This document shows, piece by piece, positions 11,233-22,729 of a DNA stretch of 64,000 bases. The notes under the pieces are model-generated. The model saw nothing but the letters and a program-made list of their open reading frames with translations. It did no database searches and was not told the DNA's origin. Made by a program: the position numbers and the translations under genes. This DNA is from Microvelia longipes (Eukaryota > Arthropoda > Insecta > Hemiptera > Veliidae): positions 45,763,117 through 45,827,116 of the forward strand of contig JACMZG010001908.1 in the NCBI GenBank assembly GCA_018340805.1, given 5' to 3'. The stretch's first letter is position 1. Every line of letters starts with the position of its first letter.

Positions 11233-11344
11233 GCGTTATTTTAAGTACTGTCATAGCAGGTCAACTCGTAGTCAGGTTAAAGTAATGATTGAACCGCATA
11301 ACCTATTTACTGATCCTCGCTGGAAGTCTATATAGTGTTCATCT

Positions 11345-11930
11345 TCTAATATTATTTATCTACTCCTTGTATTGTAAGTTCTACATACAGTCTTGTTATC
11401 TCACACTGTAAATGTACTTTTACTCCCTAGGGAGGAAAATTGAAAGTGTTGCTAACTTAGTAAGGGTAGAATATACAATATACACACGCTAATGTTTAAA
11501 TTACACATATAGTATTACACATTATTCTATTGACAGCTTACAATACAATAATGTGAAGATAGTGGCTTTATTCTCTCTTTATCAGAGTAATTGACATGGT
11601 AAGAATAAACTAAACTAACACAATAACAATTAAGGAGCTGAAGAATATATTAATAGTTGTTAGTATTAGTTCTCTAGTCGTAGATAAAATTTAATATGCA
11701 ACAAGGAATGGAAGTTTTCAGATCTCGTATTATCTCCCTCGTCAAGCCTCGGGAGCCAAAATGTTAGTTAACTAGCTTAGTAGCTAACTAGTTCATCTCC
11801 CTCGGCTTAACTCACGAGGCCTACCGGCCTCGTGAGCTAATGAAGTTTCCTTCTTCGGCGCTTCCTTAGGACGAAACTTTAACTTGAGCTGTAAAACTTA
11901 CTTTCATCCCTTGTTGCATAAATAACTATT
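11345..11930 (+). repeat. Dispersed ~590-bp repeat containing a small inverted-repeat module
   Basis: Nearly collinear with 39175-39775 (shared 'ctactccttgtattgtaag', 'gacagcttacaataca', 'gaataaactaaactaacac'). At its 3' end it contains an inverted-repeat module of ~225 bp: 'tatgcaacaaggaatggaag' near 11697 is mirrored by 'ctttcatcccttgttgcata' near 11922, with GC-rich hairpins between ('cctcgggagcc', 'cacgaggcctaccggcctcg'). No coding potential. Probably a non-autonomous element. Confidence 0.7.
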
Positions 11931-12122
11931 TAACTCTATATGGTTATTTGATATTTAAATTAGATTAAATAAAAACACTAGGGTTAAAATTGCACAAAGT
12001 TGGGTCTAAGGAAGGTGGTAGCTCGTTTAAGCTAGGACATTGGAGAGTACACTAGAATTCTTGTACTTCATACATATTATTAATAGGATATGAGTTAAAA
12101 GGTTGGCTAGAAATAGCAACTA

Positions 12123-12518
12123 CAGTCTATCGTTTAGTTTAAAAATCTTGACAGGTCAGTTTAGACACCACTGATTCTTAAGGAAAAAAATCCCTGCAAA
12201 AAGGGAGCGGGAAAAGACTATGTAAACAAATCAGATTATTTTACCCGTAATTTCTTGGCGATGTTTTTTTACATTTCTTTTGTGTTTTATTTTGAAATAT
12301 AATTTTTAGATTAATTTGAAAGTAGTTTTCAAACGATGTAATCAAAAGAAGAAACACAAACAAAATAAACGATTGCCGGAAGAAGGTTTTTCCTACAGCG
12401 GTTATTGTGTGGTAGGGATTTTTTTTTCACTTTTTAAGTGAGAGTTAGCAGCGTTTCTCTGATTGGTCAATCCCAAAATACTTATGACCTTGGGGATTTT
12501 AAACTAAACGATAGACTG
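12123..12518. mobile_element. 396-bp MITE with TA target duplication
   Basis: TIR CAGTCTATCGTTTAGTTT at 12123 is mirrored at 12518, flanked on both sides by TA (12121-12122 and 12519-12520). Further in, 'aaaaatccctgc' is mirrored by 'tagggattttt'. TA target sites and CAG termini fit a Tc1/mariner-type MITE. Non-coding. Confidence 0.75.
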
Positions 12519-13679
12519 TATGTGTAGTTCTCTCCTGTCCTGACACTTAAGGTGGGGTGGGATTGGAAAAGGAACTCAGCGTCGGAGACCTGACCTGGGT
12601 TCCTCTTTATCCACTAGAATGCGCTAGAAGAGAAACTACTCTGTAGTATAAAGAGGGGGCGTTCCTTAGTTGGGGGTGTGTGGAGCAGCTTCTCCCACTC
12701 TACGCCACCGCCTTACACGATTTATATTAGTCTTATCTCGTTTGTCTCGAGATGAGACTATTTTCTTACTTACACGTATAATAACTGTACTTATTGTATT
12801 AATACGAACTAAAAATTCGTTCACTTATTAGTATATGTACACAGTTATTCTAGTAAAATGTTTTTTTTTTAAATAAAGCTTGTAGTTAGGATTTCGAAGA
12901 TAATCTTCGAAACCCTTATACTTTCTGTCGAGCGTCTGTCTGTACGATTTCTCATCTCGGGAACTCAATAGCTAGAAAATTGAAATTTGGTACACATCTT
13001 TTTATCCAACAACAGAAAAATAGAGCCAACAATCTGGCATGCGCATTTGTCGATTTATAAGCGAATGCATACATTCGCAAAAAATAAATATTGTTTTAAA
13101 AATCATGTGGGGTATCCTATTGTAGGTATTGATGGGTAGAACACTAATATGCATTTAAATACTGGTTACACACAAATAGAGTGTAAAAATACACATATTT
13201 ACACACTAAAAATGTGTAATATGCATCGCTTTTTCAAAATGCAAAAACCACCAAAAAATTGTCCCCTCCCTCCAACTAACCCAGAAGAAGGAGCCTAAAA
13301 TATGAAAAAATGCTCAATAAGCCTATAGGGCCATTGAAATTCTTCGGATAAAAAGTTTCAACAGTTAATTTTAGCATTTTCCAAATTGCACATACGCGCA
13401 CGCGCAAAAAATAAATATTTTTTTAAACAAAATGTGGTGTATCAAATTGCAATGAATATCTATATATATCAGGTTGGAATGAATATATATTTATTTTTCG
13501 TGAATTTGTAAACTACACTAGTCCTAAATACAAGTATTGTCACTATACGTAATGTTTATTCGTGATATTATATTGTAAGACTGAAGAATATAGTAAACTA
13601 TGCATTAGTTTAGGTTGCAATAAATATACTACATATTTTAGTGAAGTTGTAGACTGCCTACTATTGCTATATTACTCAT
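12519..13679. other. Unassigned, weakly repetitive sequence
   Basis: Holds an imperfect internal duplication: 'gcaaaaaataaatattgttt' near 13077 and 'gcaaaaaataaatatttttt' near 13402, each followed by 'atgtggggtatc' or 'atgtggtgtatc'. No gene seen. Confidence 0.4.
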
Positions 13680-14040
13680 GAATATAATGAATCAAGGGAG
13701 TGAAGCGAACAGTAGCCTTTTTTATCTAATATTATAATGAAGCAATCTTGCGAATGCGCAGTGAGCGTTTTTTATATATTTTCAAATATATTTAAAGCAA
13801 TTTAGTGAGCGTAGCGAGTCATGTTTTAAACCCTCACGAATATATTTATAGCAAACTAGCGAGCAAAATGAGCCTTTTTTAGTGTACCTAATTTTACCCT
13901 TCACTGTTTTGCGAGCTTAGAGAACCTCTTTTTATATGTGGCTTTTGCATTCTTGCGAGCGAAGAGAGCCCTTTCTAATGAATTTAATATGTTGCCTCTT
14001 GATATGAGCCTAGTTATCTTGCGAAGCGAGTCTCTTTTTA
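13680..14040 (+). repeat. Diverged GAGCGAAGCGAGC-type tandem array
   Basis: Six or more decayed units ('gtgaagcgaacagtagcc', 'agtgagcgtagcgagtcat', 'actagcgagcaaaatgagcc', 'cttgcgagcgaagagagcc', 'cttgcgaagcgagtc') spaced 50-70 bases apart by AT-rich linkers. An older relative of the satellite at 18770-20305. Confidence 0.7.
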
Positions 14041-14059
14041 TATACGCTCTTGTATATAC

Positions 14060-14662
14060 TTATCTTACCAAAAACCATTTATATGGTAAATATTCCCCGC
14101 CTAGTCTTTGGTTTCAAAAAAGTAGGGAAATCACCTATTCTGTCCCATGCACCAAGTCATCTGTATTGGGTGGAGACTCTCATAGGCGTTTCAAAGTAAA
14201 GCTGCTAGGTTGACAATAGTTAAGGGCCCTGTTTAAATTAAGAGGCAATCACCCGCTTCTTCTCCTTGGCGGCAAACCAGCTGTGTGAACGAGTGAAATA
14301 TCAAACAATTCAGGTTCATGGAGATTAATCATAACAGATTTTAGCAGTTGTCATAATTGCAGCAGTTTACTAACATGCATTGATCCAGGCGTATACAAAG
14401 AAATGAATGAATAAATATAATCAGGCACTATACCCTATACTACCTCTAAAGGTGATGATTGAAGGAGAAGAAGCTGATGATTGCCTCTCAATGTAAATAG
14501 GGCCCTTAACTATTGCCAACCTAGCAACTTCACTTTGAAACGCCTATGACTGTCTCCACCTAATACGGACATGACTTGGCGGGACAGAAAAGTTATTTCC
14601 CTACTTTTTTGGACCAAAGGCTTGGAGGGAGAATTTCTACATAAGTGGTCTTTGGTAAGATT
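14060..14662. mobile_element. ~600-bp foldback element
   Basis: Long imperfect terminal inverted repeats of ~200 bp: 'atcttaccaaaaaccattta' at 14061 is mirrored by 'taagtggtctttggtaagat' ending at 14662. The mirror continues through 'aagtagggaaatcacc', 'tcataggcgtttcaaagt' and 'aatagttaagggccctg', up to a central ~230-bp spacer. Short open frames within it are by-products. No transposase. Confidence 0.8.
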
Positions 14663-14805
14663 TAATGACTTTTTGTACGACCTGTTTTATGTAAAAACAG
14701 ACGTAAACATAATATGTGTAGTAAATAAAGCTGTAAAGAGTGTCAATATGTCTGTACCACTCTCAAGCTTTGTTTTCTGCGGCGCGTACAACATAGGATT
14801 GATTA

Positions 14806-15365
14806 ATTTGGGATTTATTGATATAAGAATGTTAAAAAGGCATAAAAAAATTCAAAAGTCCTCAAACAGCAAAATCCATTTATTAGTAAAGAGTGCAGAT
14901 GGGTCAATTTAAATAAAAGTAGCGATCGCTAGCTAAGTTTCTAGCTCCGTGTTTAGCACAGGAATGTTAAATTTGAGATTTTATCAAGCGTAAGACAAAT
15001 TCAAAAAGTCACCAATGTGTTTGTCAAATTCAAAATGTGTTTAGTACTCTTGGCTGCAGGCTAGATTTTCACTCCGCGTTAAGCGTAAAAACATCGAATT
15101 TAGATTTGAATGAGGTAGGAATACACACGAGCATAAGAGAATCAAAAAAGTCTTTACACATCAAAATCGTTCAGTAGTTTAGGCTCTAGGGCATAAACAT
15201 ATAAAACTATCGGTCGCTAGCTTAGTTTTTCGCTCCGCGTACAGCTTAGGAATGTCGAATTTAAGATTTTAGGTAGGAATGCACACGAGCATAAGACGAA
15301 TCCAAAAAGTTCTCATATGTCAAAATCCGTTCAGTAGTTTAGGCTGTAGGTGCGTCAACAAATTG
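14806..15365 (+). repeat. Diverged ~150-bp tandem repeat
   Basis: Three or four units share 'aggaatgt', 'gagcataaga', 'aatccgttcagtagtttagg' and 'cgctagcttagttttt'+'cgctccgcg' in that order (clearest near 15090-15240 and 15240-15360). Strongly diverged. Not coding. Confidence 0.6.
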
Positions 15366-16480
15366 CAGGAAGGGAGGTTTGCAAATATAATTTTCAAACC
15401 GATTTGGATGATTTTTTTTATTTTTGATCTACAAGGCACGCCCTATAAAGATATTATTATATTATTTATGTACCTATAGCCGTTTTTACGCTACAAAACC
15501 CTACTTTGTTGCGTACAGTATACTATTATACACTGGCAGCTTAAGTGGTTTTTTGTCTAAGGGTATTTTTACTTTTCTTCTTGACTTGGCGGGGCGGAAC
15601 GCTGCTGCGTTCTAAATAGCAAACTTGCGAGCAAATTTATTAATAAAAGTAATTTAAATCTTTTTTAATTATGCTTTCCATAACAATTAAATGTTTCGCA
15701 AATACTGATTGAAAAAAACTAATAAATACTATTTCAATTTATGTGTTAAAGACTTACTAGTGTCAGAATGTATATTTTGATTTCATTGATTGACATATAT
15801 TGTATTGTTTAATTGTATATGCCTTGTTAATTGTATGTAGTAGGACGAATAGGTTAATAGTGACCTTTTACAATCCAAACTATATTTACCACTAAACTTA
15901 TTGAAGCATTTTAAACACTATAAATAAAATAATTGTTGTCTTCATTTGTAAATATGAATATACATATGTTCATATGATTTTTTAACTATAATATTGATTG
16001 ACATATATAATAATATTTAAGTTATGGTTTACATAGGAAAGACCTAGCCCACTGAAAAGGGGCGAAGGTAGCTCCGCCTACTACTGCTTCCGACGTGTAC
16101 AGTAAGTTCGAGTATACCTTAAAAAACCTGATGACTGACATCTATCGGATAACGCTGGAACTAAAATCCCATTTTACGCGTTATTTTCGCCAGTCTATTA
16201 CGCCTTGAAAAAATTGATATTTTATATTGAAATTTTGGTTTTGAGTTCTAAGTCACATGATAAAGGGGGCCTAGTAATTACATTTTTAAAATTTGAAGTT
16301 CAAAATAAAAATTTTGATTTTAACCAGCGCGTACACGCTTGATTAAAAAAAATTCAAAAAAATAAAAACTAGGTACCCTTTGGCATTTTAATAGTTTTAA
16401 ATTAAAAAAAAAAATTACGTCTCTATCTTAAAAATTACGTACGGGAGACGTGGGATAGTATTTTAAGTTCGCGTTCCACC
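15366..16480. other. AT-rich spacer, nothing recognised
   Basis: One unit of the GAGCGAAG type ('aacttgcgagcaaattt') occurs near 15620. 'acctagcccactgaaaagg' near 16046 may belong to an unknown repeat. No gene. Confidence 0.4.
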
Positions 16481-16524
16481 CACCCTCAAGCCTGAGAATT
16501 ATTGTTTCTAAGGGTTTACAGTGA

Positions 16525-16580
16525 GGAGTCTATATAAGTGCCTTGAGTCCCTACAGCTCTGCTTATTCGCCTTTTTACAA
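16525..16580 (+). promoter_or_regulatory. TATA-box-like promoter candidate
   Basis: 'gagtctatataagtgcc' is followed about 25 bases on by 'cctacagctctgctt', a layout like a TATA box plus start region. A donor-like 'aaggtaaac' lies at about 16714. No gene follows, so it may be part of an old element or chance. Confidence 0.2.
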
Positions 16581-16761
16581 TTCTTACCATAGCCATTCCT
16601 ACTTATTCACCACCTTACAGTATTACAGTTCATTTTAAATTGTTAATTTATATATAACGTAAATTCAGTGTGCAGTGCTCACTGGTACATCTCCCTTCAG
16701 ATATACTCTCCACAAGGTAAACCCTTATTTATAGCCATCATTTAATTAATTATTACTTAAA

Positions 16762-16961
16762 TATAAACAACAGTCTCTCCACTAAATGTAAAATTTAGTG
16801 TTAAATTTTGAGTCAGATTTAAACCTCTGTCTCAAATGAAACAAACCGTTTAATTTTTAACGTTTTCTTTCTCACCTCACCGGCACTAATGATGGCTGTT
16901 TACAGTTGAAAGCCGGCTCTGTAAATAAATTTTACATTTAGTGGAGAGACTGTTGTTTATA
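16762..16961. mobile_element. ~200-bp inverted-repeat element (family D)
   Basis: 'acagtctctccactaaatg' on the left is mirrored by 'catttagtggagagactgt' on the right (~35-bp arms). The inner part carries a CTAATGATG...GAAAGCC hairpin motif (16886-16914) and 'ggctctgtaaataaa'. Relatives lie at 38225-38320 and 46240-46500. Confidence 0.7.
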
Positions 16962-17104
16962 TTTATCATATACTCCACAGTTCAGTGTTTTATTTATTAA
17001 TTATTACTTATTATATCAATATTATATTTTTTATACAATTTTATTACTATTAGGAAAAGAACGACTTTAATTTTACAATGTTTTTTATAAACAGGAACAA
17101 TAAT

Positions 17105-17310
17105 ATATTTCAATCCATTTGGATCATCGTCAGGAAAGACTAAAAACAAAAGTACAAAAATATAACTAAAAACATACAAAAGTACAAAATACAAAATAAT
17201 AAGACAGGAACCAAACATTAATGGCAAGTATTAAACTTGACAAATTATACTTACTATAAAACAACTAAAAAGCTACATTAACAACAAATAAAAAGCTAAA
17301 AACAAATTAA
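17105..17310 (-). repeat. Repeat family G with CTGANGATG hairpin motif
   Basis: Shares 'ctacattaacaacaaat' and 'aagctaaaaacaaatta' with 44385-44500. Both begin with the same kind of minus-strand hairpin: CTGACGATG, stem ATCC/GGAT around loop AAAT, then TGAAA (17108-17133). Confidence 0.55.
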
Positions 17311-17401
17311 CATAAATAAACTTTATGTTAATTTGTTTATACAAATTAACAATACAACTTTATACAATTTTGTTTTTTTTTTATTATTTTTGCACTACCC
17401 A

Positions 17402-17473
17402 AGAGGCACCGAACAACGATCCCGGTACTTCTCACATGCCAAGCGAGAGTTTTACCATCTGAGCTACGCCCCC
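17402..17473 (-). tRNA. tRNA-Ala-like gene, probably a pseudogene
   Basis: On the minus strand the sequence starts GGGGGCGTAGCTCAGATGG, as eukaryotic tRNA-Ala does, with the A box intact. The acceptor stem (GGGGGCG with TGCCTCT) pairs with wobbles. The anticodon loop TTGGCAT gives GGC (Ala) where AGC is usual. The anticodon stem has one mismatch, and the T loop (GATCGTT) departs from the usual form, so the B box is damaged. Length is 72 nt with no intron. Most likely a decayed tRNA-Ala(AGC) copy or a bare SINE head; a weakly active gene is less likely. Confidence 0.6.
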
Positions 17474-18419
17474 TAGATAACAGAAGTCAGAAGTGAAGTG
17501 TTGATTGTTGAATAGTTAAGGCTATATGAGAAGGCTATACTACAGCATAAAGTTACATTCACAATACTGCGGTAGCGATGCGTGCGTGCGTGCATGCGTA
17601 GCGGTCATTGCGATGCGGAAAATGGTGGTTCCACAATTGCCAACGCTACGGCCGCAAAAGCCGCTAACGCAGCGCACTCTTGTTCCGAATTTTGGAAACA
17701 AAAATATATTTATCTTAACAAAGATTAAAAAGACGAAAAAGAAAAGGTTGTTTTGGACGAGCTGTGTCTTTTTAGATTTCATTTTAATTATTTCATTATA
17801 TTAAATATTTTTTATTTAATCATGTCTGATGATAATGAGAACTTTCACACTAAATGACAGTTCTTCTTCTTGTTCAAATATTGTCTTATTTAAAATTTCA
17901 TATGGTCTAAGTTTAAATATTTTTTATCTGATCTACCTGATCAACACGGCAAAGTATTATCTTGTTCAGTTTATTATAATGTAACGTACTTGTTATAAAA
18001 TGTGATTAATAGTCTTGTATTTTAAAAAAACATTTCAACTGCGGGATCAACTTGTTAAATACTATTTAGGCAGTAAAACCAAGAAAACAGAAATAATGTA
18101 TAACATTTCAGAACAGAACAATCACATTAAGATAAAATAAACGGATCAAGATAATAAAACTATACCATTCAAATTGGCGAACACCGAGAATATTAAGAAA
18201 TAAATTTGATTTAAGAATAGAAACTTAAAAAACAACTTTGAACTAATCAAAACTATGGAAAAATTAAACACTTTAAAAAGACACAGCACAAACAAAAGTA
18301 ATAAAATAACAATATTGTGTTTTTATAACAAGATAATATTAATTATTTAGATAAAAAACAACTCTTTTATTGAACGAACGTAAGTGAGTTCTTACATTTC
18401 AGAAGATTGGGACGGCGCG

Positions 18420-18472
18420 TATGTTTGTTTGTATGTTTGTATGTTTGTGTGTTTGTGTGTTTGTTTGTACGT
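18420..18472 (+). repeat. TTTG/TATG microsatellite
   Basis: Imperfect 'tatgtttgtttgtatgtttg' repeats next to the satellite. The following ~300 bases ('aatggcggccaatatggcgg') are AT-rich with no gene. Confidence 0.8.
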
Positions 18473-18769
18473 GTCGCGATAACTGCCGTAAAAATTAATC
18501 GATTTTAATAAAATTTTGTATATAGGTATAACTAATTATGTGTCAGAGCTGTATAGTTTTTGGTAATATTCCGAAAAATATTTTCAAAATGGCGGCCAAT
18601 ATGGCGGACCGGATAAAAAATTTGTGAGCAAAAAAATCGTGTTGTATATCGTTTAAAAGCTCTTAAAGAGTAGAAAAAGAAAATATATTTTTCATAGTCA
18701 ACATTTTAAATTTTTTTAAATAATTTAAAAATGGCGGCTAAAATAATAAATTCAAAAAATTAAAATTTA

Positions 18770-20305
18770 AAGCGAGCCTTTTTAACTATGTATTATTATA
18801 AACATACGCAATCAAGCGAGCGAAGCGAGCCTTCTTTACTATGTATTATTATAAATATACGCAATCTAGCGAGCAAAGCGAGCCTATTTTACTTTGCATC
18901 AATATAAATCTACGCAATCAAGCGAGCGAAGCGAGCCTTCTTTTACTATTTATTATTATAAACATACGCAATCAAGCGAAGCGAGCCTTTTATACTATGC
19001 ATTAATATTAAATATAAGCAATCTAGCGAGCGAAACAAGCCTTCTTTACTATGTATTATTATAAATATACGCAATCTAGCGAGCGTAGCGAGCCTTTTTT
19101 ACTTTGCATCAATATAAATCTACGCAATCTAGCGAGCGAAGCGAGCCTCTTTTACTATGCATGAATATAAATCTACGCAATCTAGCGAGCGAAGCGAGCC
19201 TATTTTACTTTGCATCAATATAAATCTACGCAATCAAGCGAGCGAAGCGAGCCTTCTTTTACTATTTATTATTATAAACATACGCAATCAAGCGAAGCGA
19301 GCCTTTTTTACAATATATTTTATTATGAATATAAGCAATCTAGCGAGCGAAGCGAGCCTTTTTTACCTTACATCAATATAAATCTACGCAATCTAGCGAG
19401 CGAAGCTAGCCTTCTTTTACTATGCATGAATATAAATCTACGCAATCTAGCGAGCGAAGCGAGCCTTCTTTTACTATTTATTATTATAAAAATATGCAAT
19501 CAAGCGAGCGAAGCGAGCCTTTTTTACAATATATTATATTATGAATATAAGCAATCTAGCGAGCGAAGCGAGCCTATTTTTAACTTTGAATTATTATAAA
19601 TATAATCAATCTAGCGATCGAAGCGAGCCTTTTTTACTATGCATTAATATAAATATACGTAATCTAGCGAGCGAAGCGAGCCTTTTTTACTTTGCATCAA
19701 TATAAATCTACGCAATCTAGCGAGCGAAGCGAGCCTTCTTTTAATGTTTATTATTATAAATATACGCAATCAAGCGAGCGAAACGAGCCTTTTTTACAAT
19801 ATATTTTATTATAAATATAAGCAATCTAGCGAGCGAAGCGAGCCTATTTTTAACTTTGTATTATTATAAATAAAAGCAATCTAGCGAGCCAAGCGAGCCT
19901 TTTTTACTATGCATTAATGTAAATATACGCAATCTAGCGAGCGAAGCGAGCCTTTTTTTTAACTTTGTATTATTATAAATATAAGCAATCTAGCGAGCGA
20001 AGCGAGCTTTCTATAAGAATGTATCATTATAAATATATATATTTGTATCATTATAAATATACGCAATTAAGCGAGCGAAGCGAGCCTTTTTTATTATGCA
20101 TTAATATAAATCTACGCAATCTAGCGAGCGAAGCGAGCCTTCTTTTACTATTTATTATTATAAAAATATGCAATCAAGCGAGCGAAGCGAGCCTATTTTT
20201 AACTTTGTATTATTTGAAATATAAGCAATCTAGCGAGCGAAGCGAGCCTTTTTTACTATGTAAATGTTAAAGATATCTAAACTAGCAAGCGAAGCGAGCC
20301 TTTTT
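18770..20305 (+). repeat. ~53-bp satellite array, about 27 units
   Basis: Each unit has a GC-rich core, AGCGAGCGAAGCGAGCC, and a ~36-bp AT-rich linker ('ttttttactatgcattaa', 'tataaatctacgcaatc'). Spacing between cores is 53-54 bases near the left end. Linkers fall into several subtypes (tatgtattatta, tttgcatcaata, caatatatttta, aactttgtatta) that recur in blocks, suggesting a higher-order order. The core can fold on itself through GCGAAGC. Open frames with SERSEP or ASEASL repeats are merely the array read through. Confidence 0.95.
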
Positions 20306-20843
20306 GAGTTTATACTGTAAAATAGTATAGCATCCGAATGCTTTGATAAACTCATTTCGCTTGCTTTGACGTGAGTTCTTGATGCAACGCATTACTAGTT
20401 AAAATCAAATTAAAATAATAAAAAATAAAACGACTTAAAGCACGGCAAGAATTAAAACAAAAGTATTCTTCTCTTAGTCGGAAGAGGGGGTAAGAAAAAT
20501 TCCAAAACTTTGAAAACAGAAAGGTTTCTTCCGCGTCAGGCTTTTAAGGTGTTTTGTAATCAATCAAATGCTAATCACTAGATCATTTGTGCGGGTTTAG
20601 TACGTTTGCGGAAACTTCCATTTTCCGCAACGCTACCGCAAGCTGTTTAAGAACATCCAATAAGATTACATAGGTTAGAATTTGAGCTGTCACCGCACGC
20701 AACGCCCGCACGCATCGCTACCGCAGTATCGTGAATGCACCTTAAAAGACTTCTATATGGTCTATTTCAGTCTGATTTTTTGCAGTTAACTTCGTTTAAA
20801 TACTTGCTTTAATGTTTATTTCATATACTTCTGATAAACCTAT

Positions 20844-21068
20844 TCAGCAATTGACTGAAACGACTTGAATGTAAATATTTTCTAATTCAAAGCGCGTTTT
20901 AATGCCAGTGAATTGATCTGGGTATTTGATTAGAGCTTTCGTTTTTTCCCCAAATTTTCTTTGATAAGTTATAAGTAATAAGCCATTAATGTAAAACTCA
21001 ATATTTTCATTATCTTTTAAATAGCGACCAATGTATAAATGAAATTTATTAGATTGATTTACCATCAT
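20844..21068 (-). CDS. Hypothetical 74-codon open frame, doubtful
   Basis: Starts MMVNQSNKFHLYIGRYL, ends IYIQVVSVNC, and has a mixed, protein-like composition (no simple repeat), unlike most short frames here. I recognise no family, signal peptide or membrane segment. No promoter or splice context is clear. It could be an eroded element ORF or a chance frame. Confidence 0.15.
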   Translation of the reverse strand: MMVNQSNKFHLYIGRYLKDNENIEFYINGLLLITYQRKFGEKTKALIKYPDQFTGIKTRFELENIYIQVVSVNC

Positions 21069-21844
21069 GAATGTACATGTGAACCAAATTTAAACTATAT
21101 AAAAATTTTGTATCATAAGACAAAATTGTTTATTTTTAACAAAAAGCTTTTACATTTTTATGAATTAACACGGTCATAAAATTTTATTTTCCTGCCAACT
21201 TAACTAGACGTTTAGTTTGTTTATTGTACTGTTTCAATTTTGTAGCATAAACAAATTTAGTTATACATTGACAAATAGACATAGAAATATGTTTCTTTGT
21301 CACTACTTAAAACTTCTTAAATTGCTTAAAACGGAGACTTATGATAAAACCTCAGCTTTAGATTTTAAGGTTGAACACAATATTTTCCAATTTACCTACG
21401 AGAGTAGGGGAGGAAAAGTAAAAAGAATAATGTTTAACTGTTGTGGCAAGAGGATCGATTAATAAATCGATATATCGAGTTGGTAGTAGTGGGGAGTACT
21501 CGGCCCTTATAGTAGAGTCAGTCGTAGGCTATCGGCCGTGCTAAAGGCATCAGTAAACGTTTTTATTTTTATTTCATGTCAATGTGCTTTTAACGACTCA
21601 TTATACAGTTTAAAAATCAATTTAATTCGCTTTCAAATTATTCATTAAGCCTTATCAAACATTAACTTTAGCCGGAGACATGATATTAAGTTACAAGGTG
21701 CGTCTATTTTAAGGTGTTCAAAATCTAAGCTATCCACAATACTGCAGTGCTAGGTAAAGATGAAATATAGGAACCCCAATAACTTACTTTCGGCCTGGGT
21801 TAGAGATATATTGGTTAGAGGTGGTATATATTACTATATGTGTG

Positions 21845-22133
21845 ATATATATTACTAGAGGGTAACCTGACCACATTCGATTAGCATTATCATCAAATAA
21901 ACAAAACTAAAAAACAGTAAATTATATAGTAGAATGTTTAAAATACAAATCACAACACAAACAATCTGTGGGAAGCCCAAAACAATTGATTAATTATAAC
22001 CTCAACTCCCTCTTGGAGGAGGTTTCAATGAGGTTGCACAGAGCCCCTGAGAGCCCCACTAAAAATGTTTCAGGCCTCTCAATGTATTAAGATGGGCTAT
22101 GCTCCCTCTAGTATATATCTCTATGACCCTACC
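21845..22133. mobile_element. ~290-bp TIR element (family E)
   Basis: 'tatattactagaggg' at the left is mirrored by 'ccctctagtatata' at the right. The interior has 'ggtttcaatgaggttgcaca', 'gagcccctgagagcccc' and 'aggcctctcaatg'. The same module lies inverted at 63225-63515, and a partial one near 57370-57460. Confidence 0.65.
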
Positions 22134-22729
22134 GCACATAGAAACATAGAAAACAAAAATGGACCTAAAATTTGATGTGTGATTTCTTCATCTTGGGGAA
22201 GAAAAATACCTTATTTCATGTAATACTAATGTTGCATTGCAGAAAAGCAACTCGTGATGCAGTTAGAGGGCAATGTCCTGTGTGTAATTGAAACCCGATC
22301 AAGCCTCTAAACAGCTATAAACCATGATTGATTACCTCTCTCTTCAGCCCTTTATTTTCAGAACTGAACGATATAGCTTTTACGGGTTTTCCCACTCAAT
22401 ATTATTCAACCATTTTCCTTATTTTATTCAATCTTTTTTAAACAAAAGGCTAGACGGCTGGTTAAGCGAAAACATAAATTATTGCAGTTTCAATACATAG
22501 ATATTATTGCTATTTGAAAGTAAATGGAATTAGTATAATGCGTCACATTTATAAACTATTATTTCAATGTTCGTTTTTCAAACTAGTGGCACTTTAAAGA
22601 TAAGCATAATTAATGTCTGGTTGAAAAAATCTGAGTGAATTTGCTACATTCATCCATTTTCAAGTCTTGAATAATTAAACTTTTAGTATTGACTTTAGAA
22701 AGAATTTGTCAGAAGTAAAAATACCTTTT
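22134..22729. other. AT-rich spacer, nothing recognised
   Basis: No supported feature. Confidence 0.4.

Larger units (their letters stand above)
17551..20743. mobile_element. 3.2-kb TIR unit enclosing the satellite
   Basis: The left end 'cattcacaatactgcggtag' (17557) followed by 'cgatgcgtgcgtgcg' is mirrored at the right end (20690-20740), with 'tcgctaccgcagtatcgtga' there. Further in, 'gcggaaaatgg' near 17614 is mirrored by 'ccattttccgc' near 20617, so the arms extend over ~100 bases with gaps. Inside lie AT-rich sequence, a TTTG/TATG microsatellite (18420-18472) and the 1.5-kb satellite. No transposase was seen. I could not identify a clean target duplication. Confidence 0.65.

Noticed and set aside
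16525..16740. A long terminal repeat
   Set aside because: TATA-like and donor-like signals are present, but no second copy, TG...CA ends or primer-binding site was found.
19157..20270. Open frames with SERSEP/ASEASL repeats
   Set aside because: They are the 53-bp satellite read in frame. No start context, and they occur in several frames.
18770..20305. CRISPR array
   Set aside because: The ~17-bp core with ~36-bp spacers superficially fits, but the spacers repeat among themselves, there are no cas genes, and the genome is eukaryotic.
21217..21462. 81-codon frame
   Set aside because: Protein-like end, but no family recognised and no context. Not enough to call.
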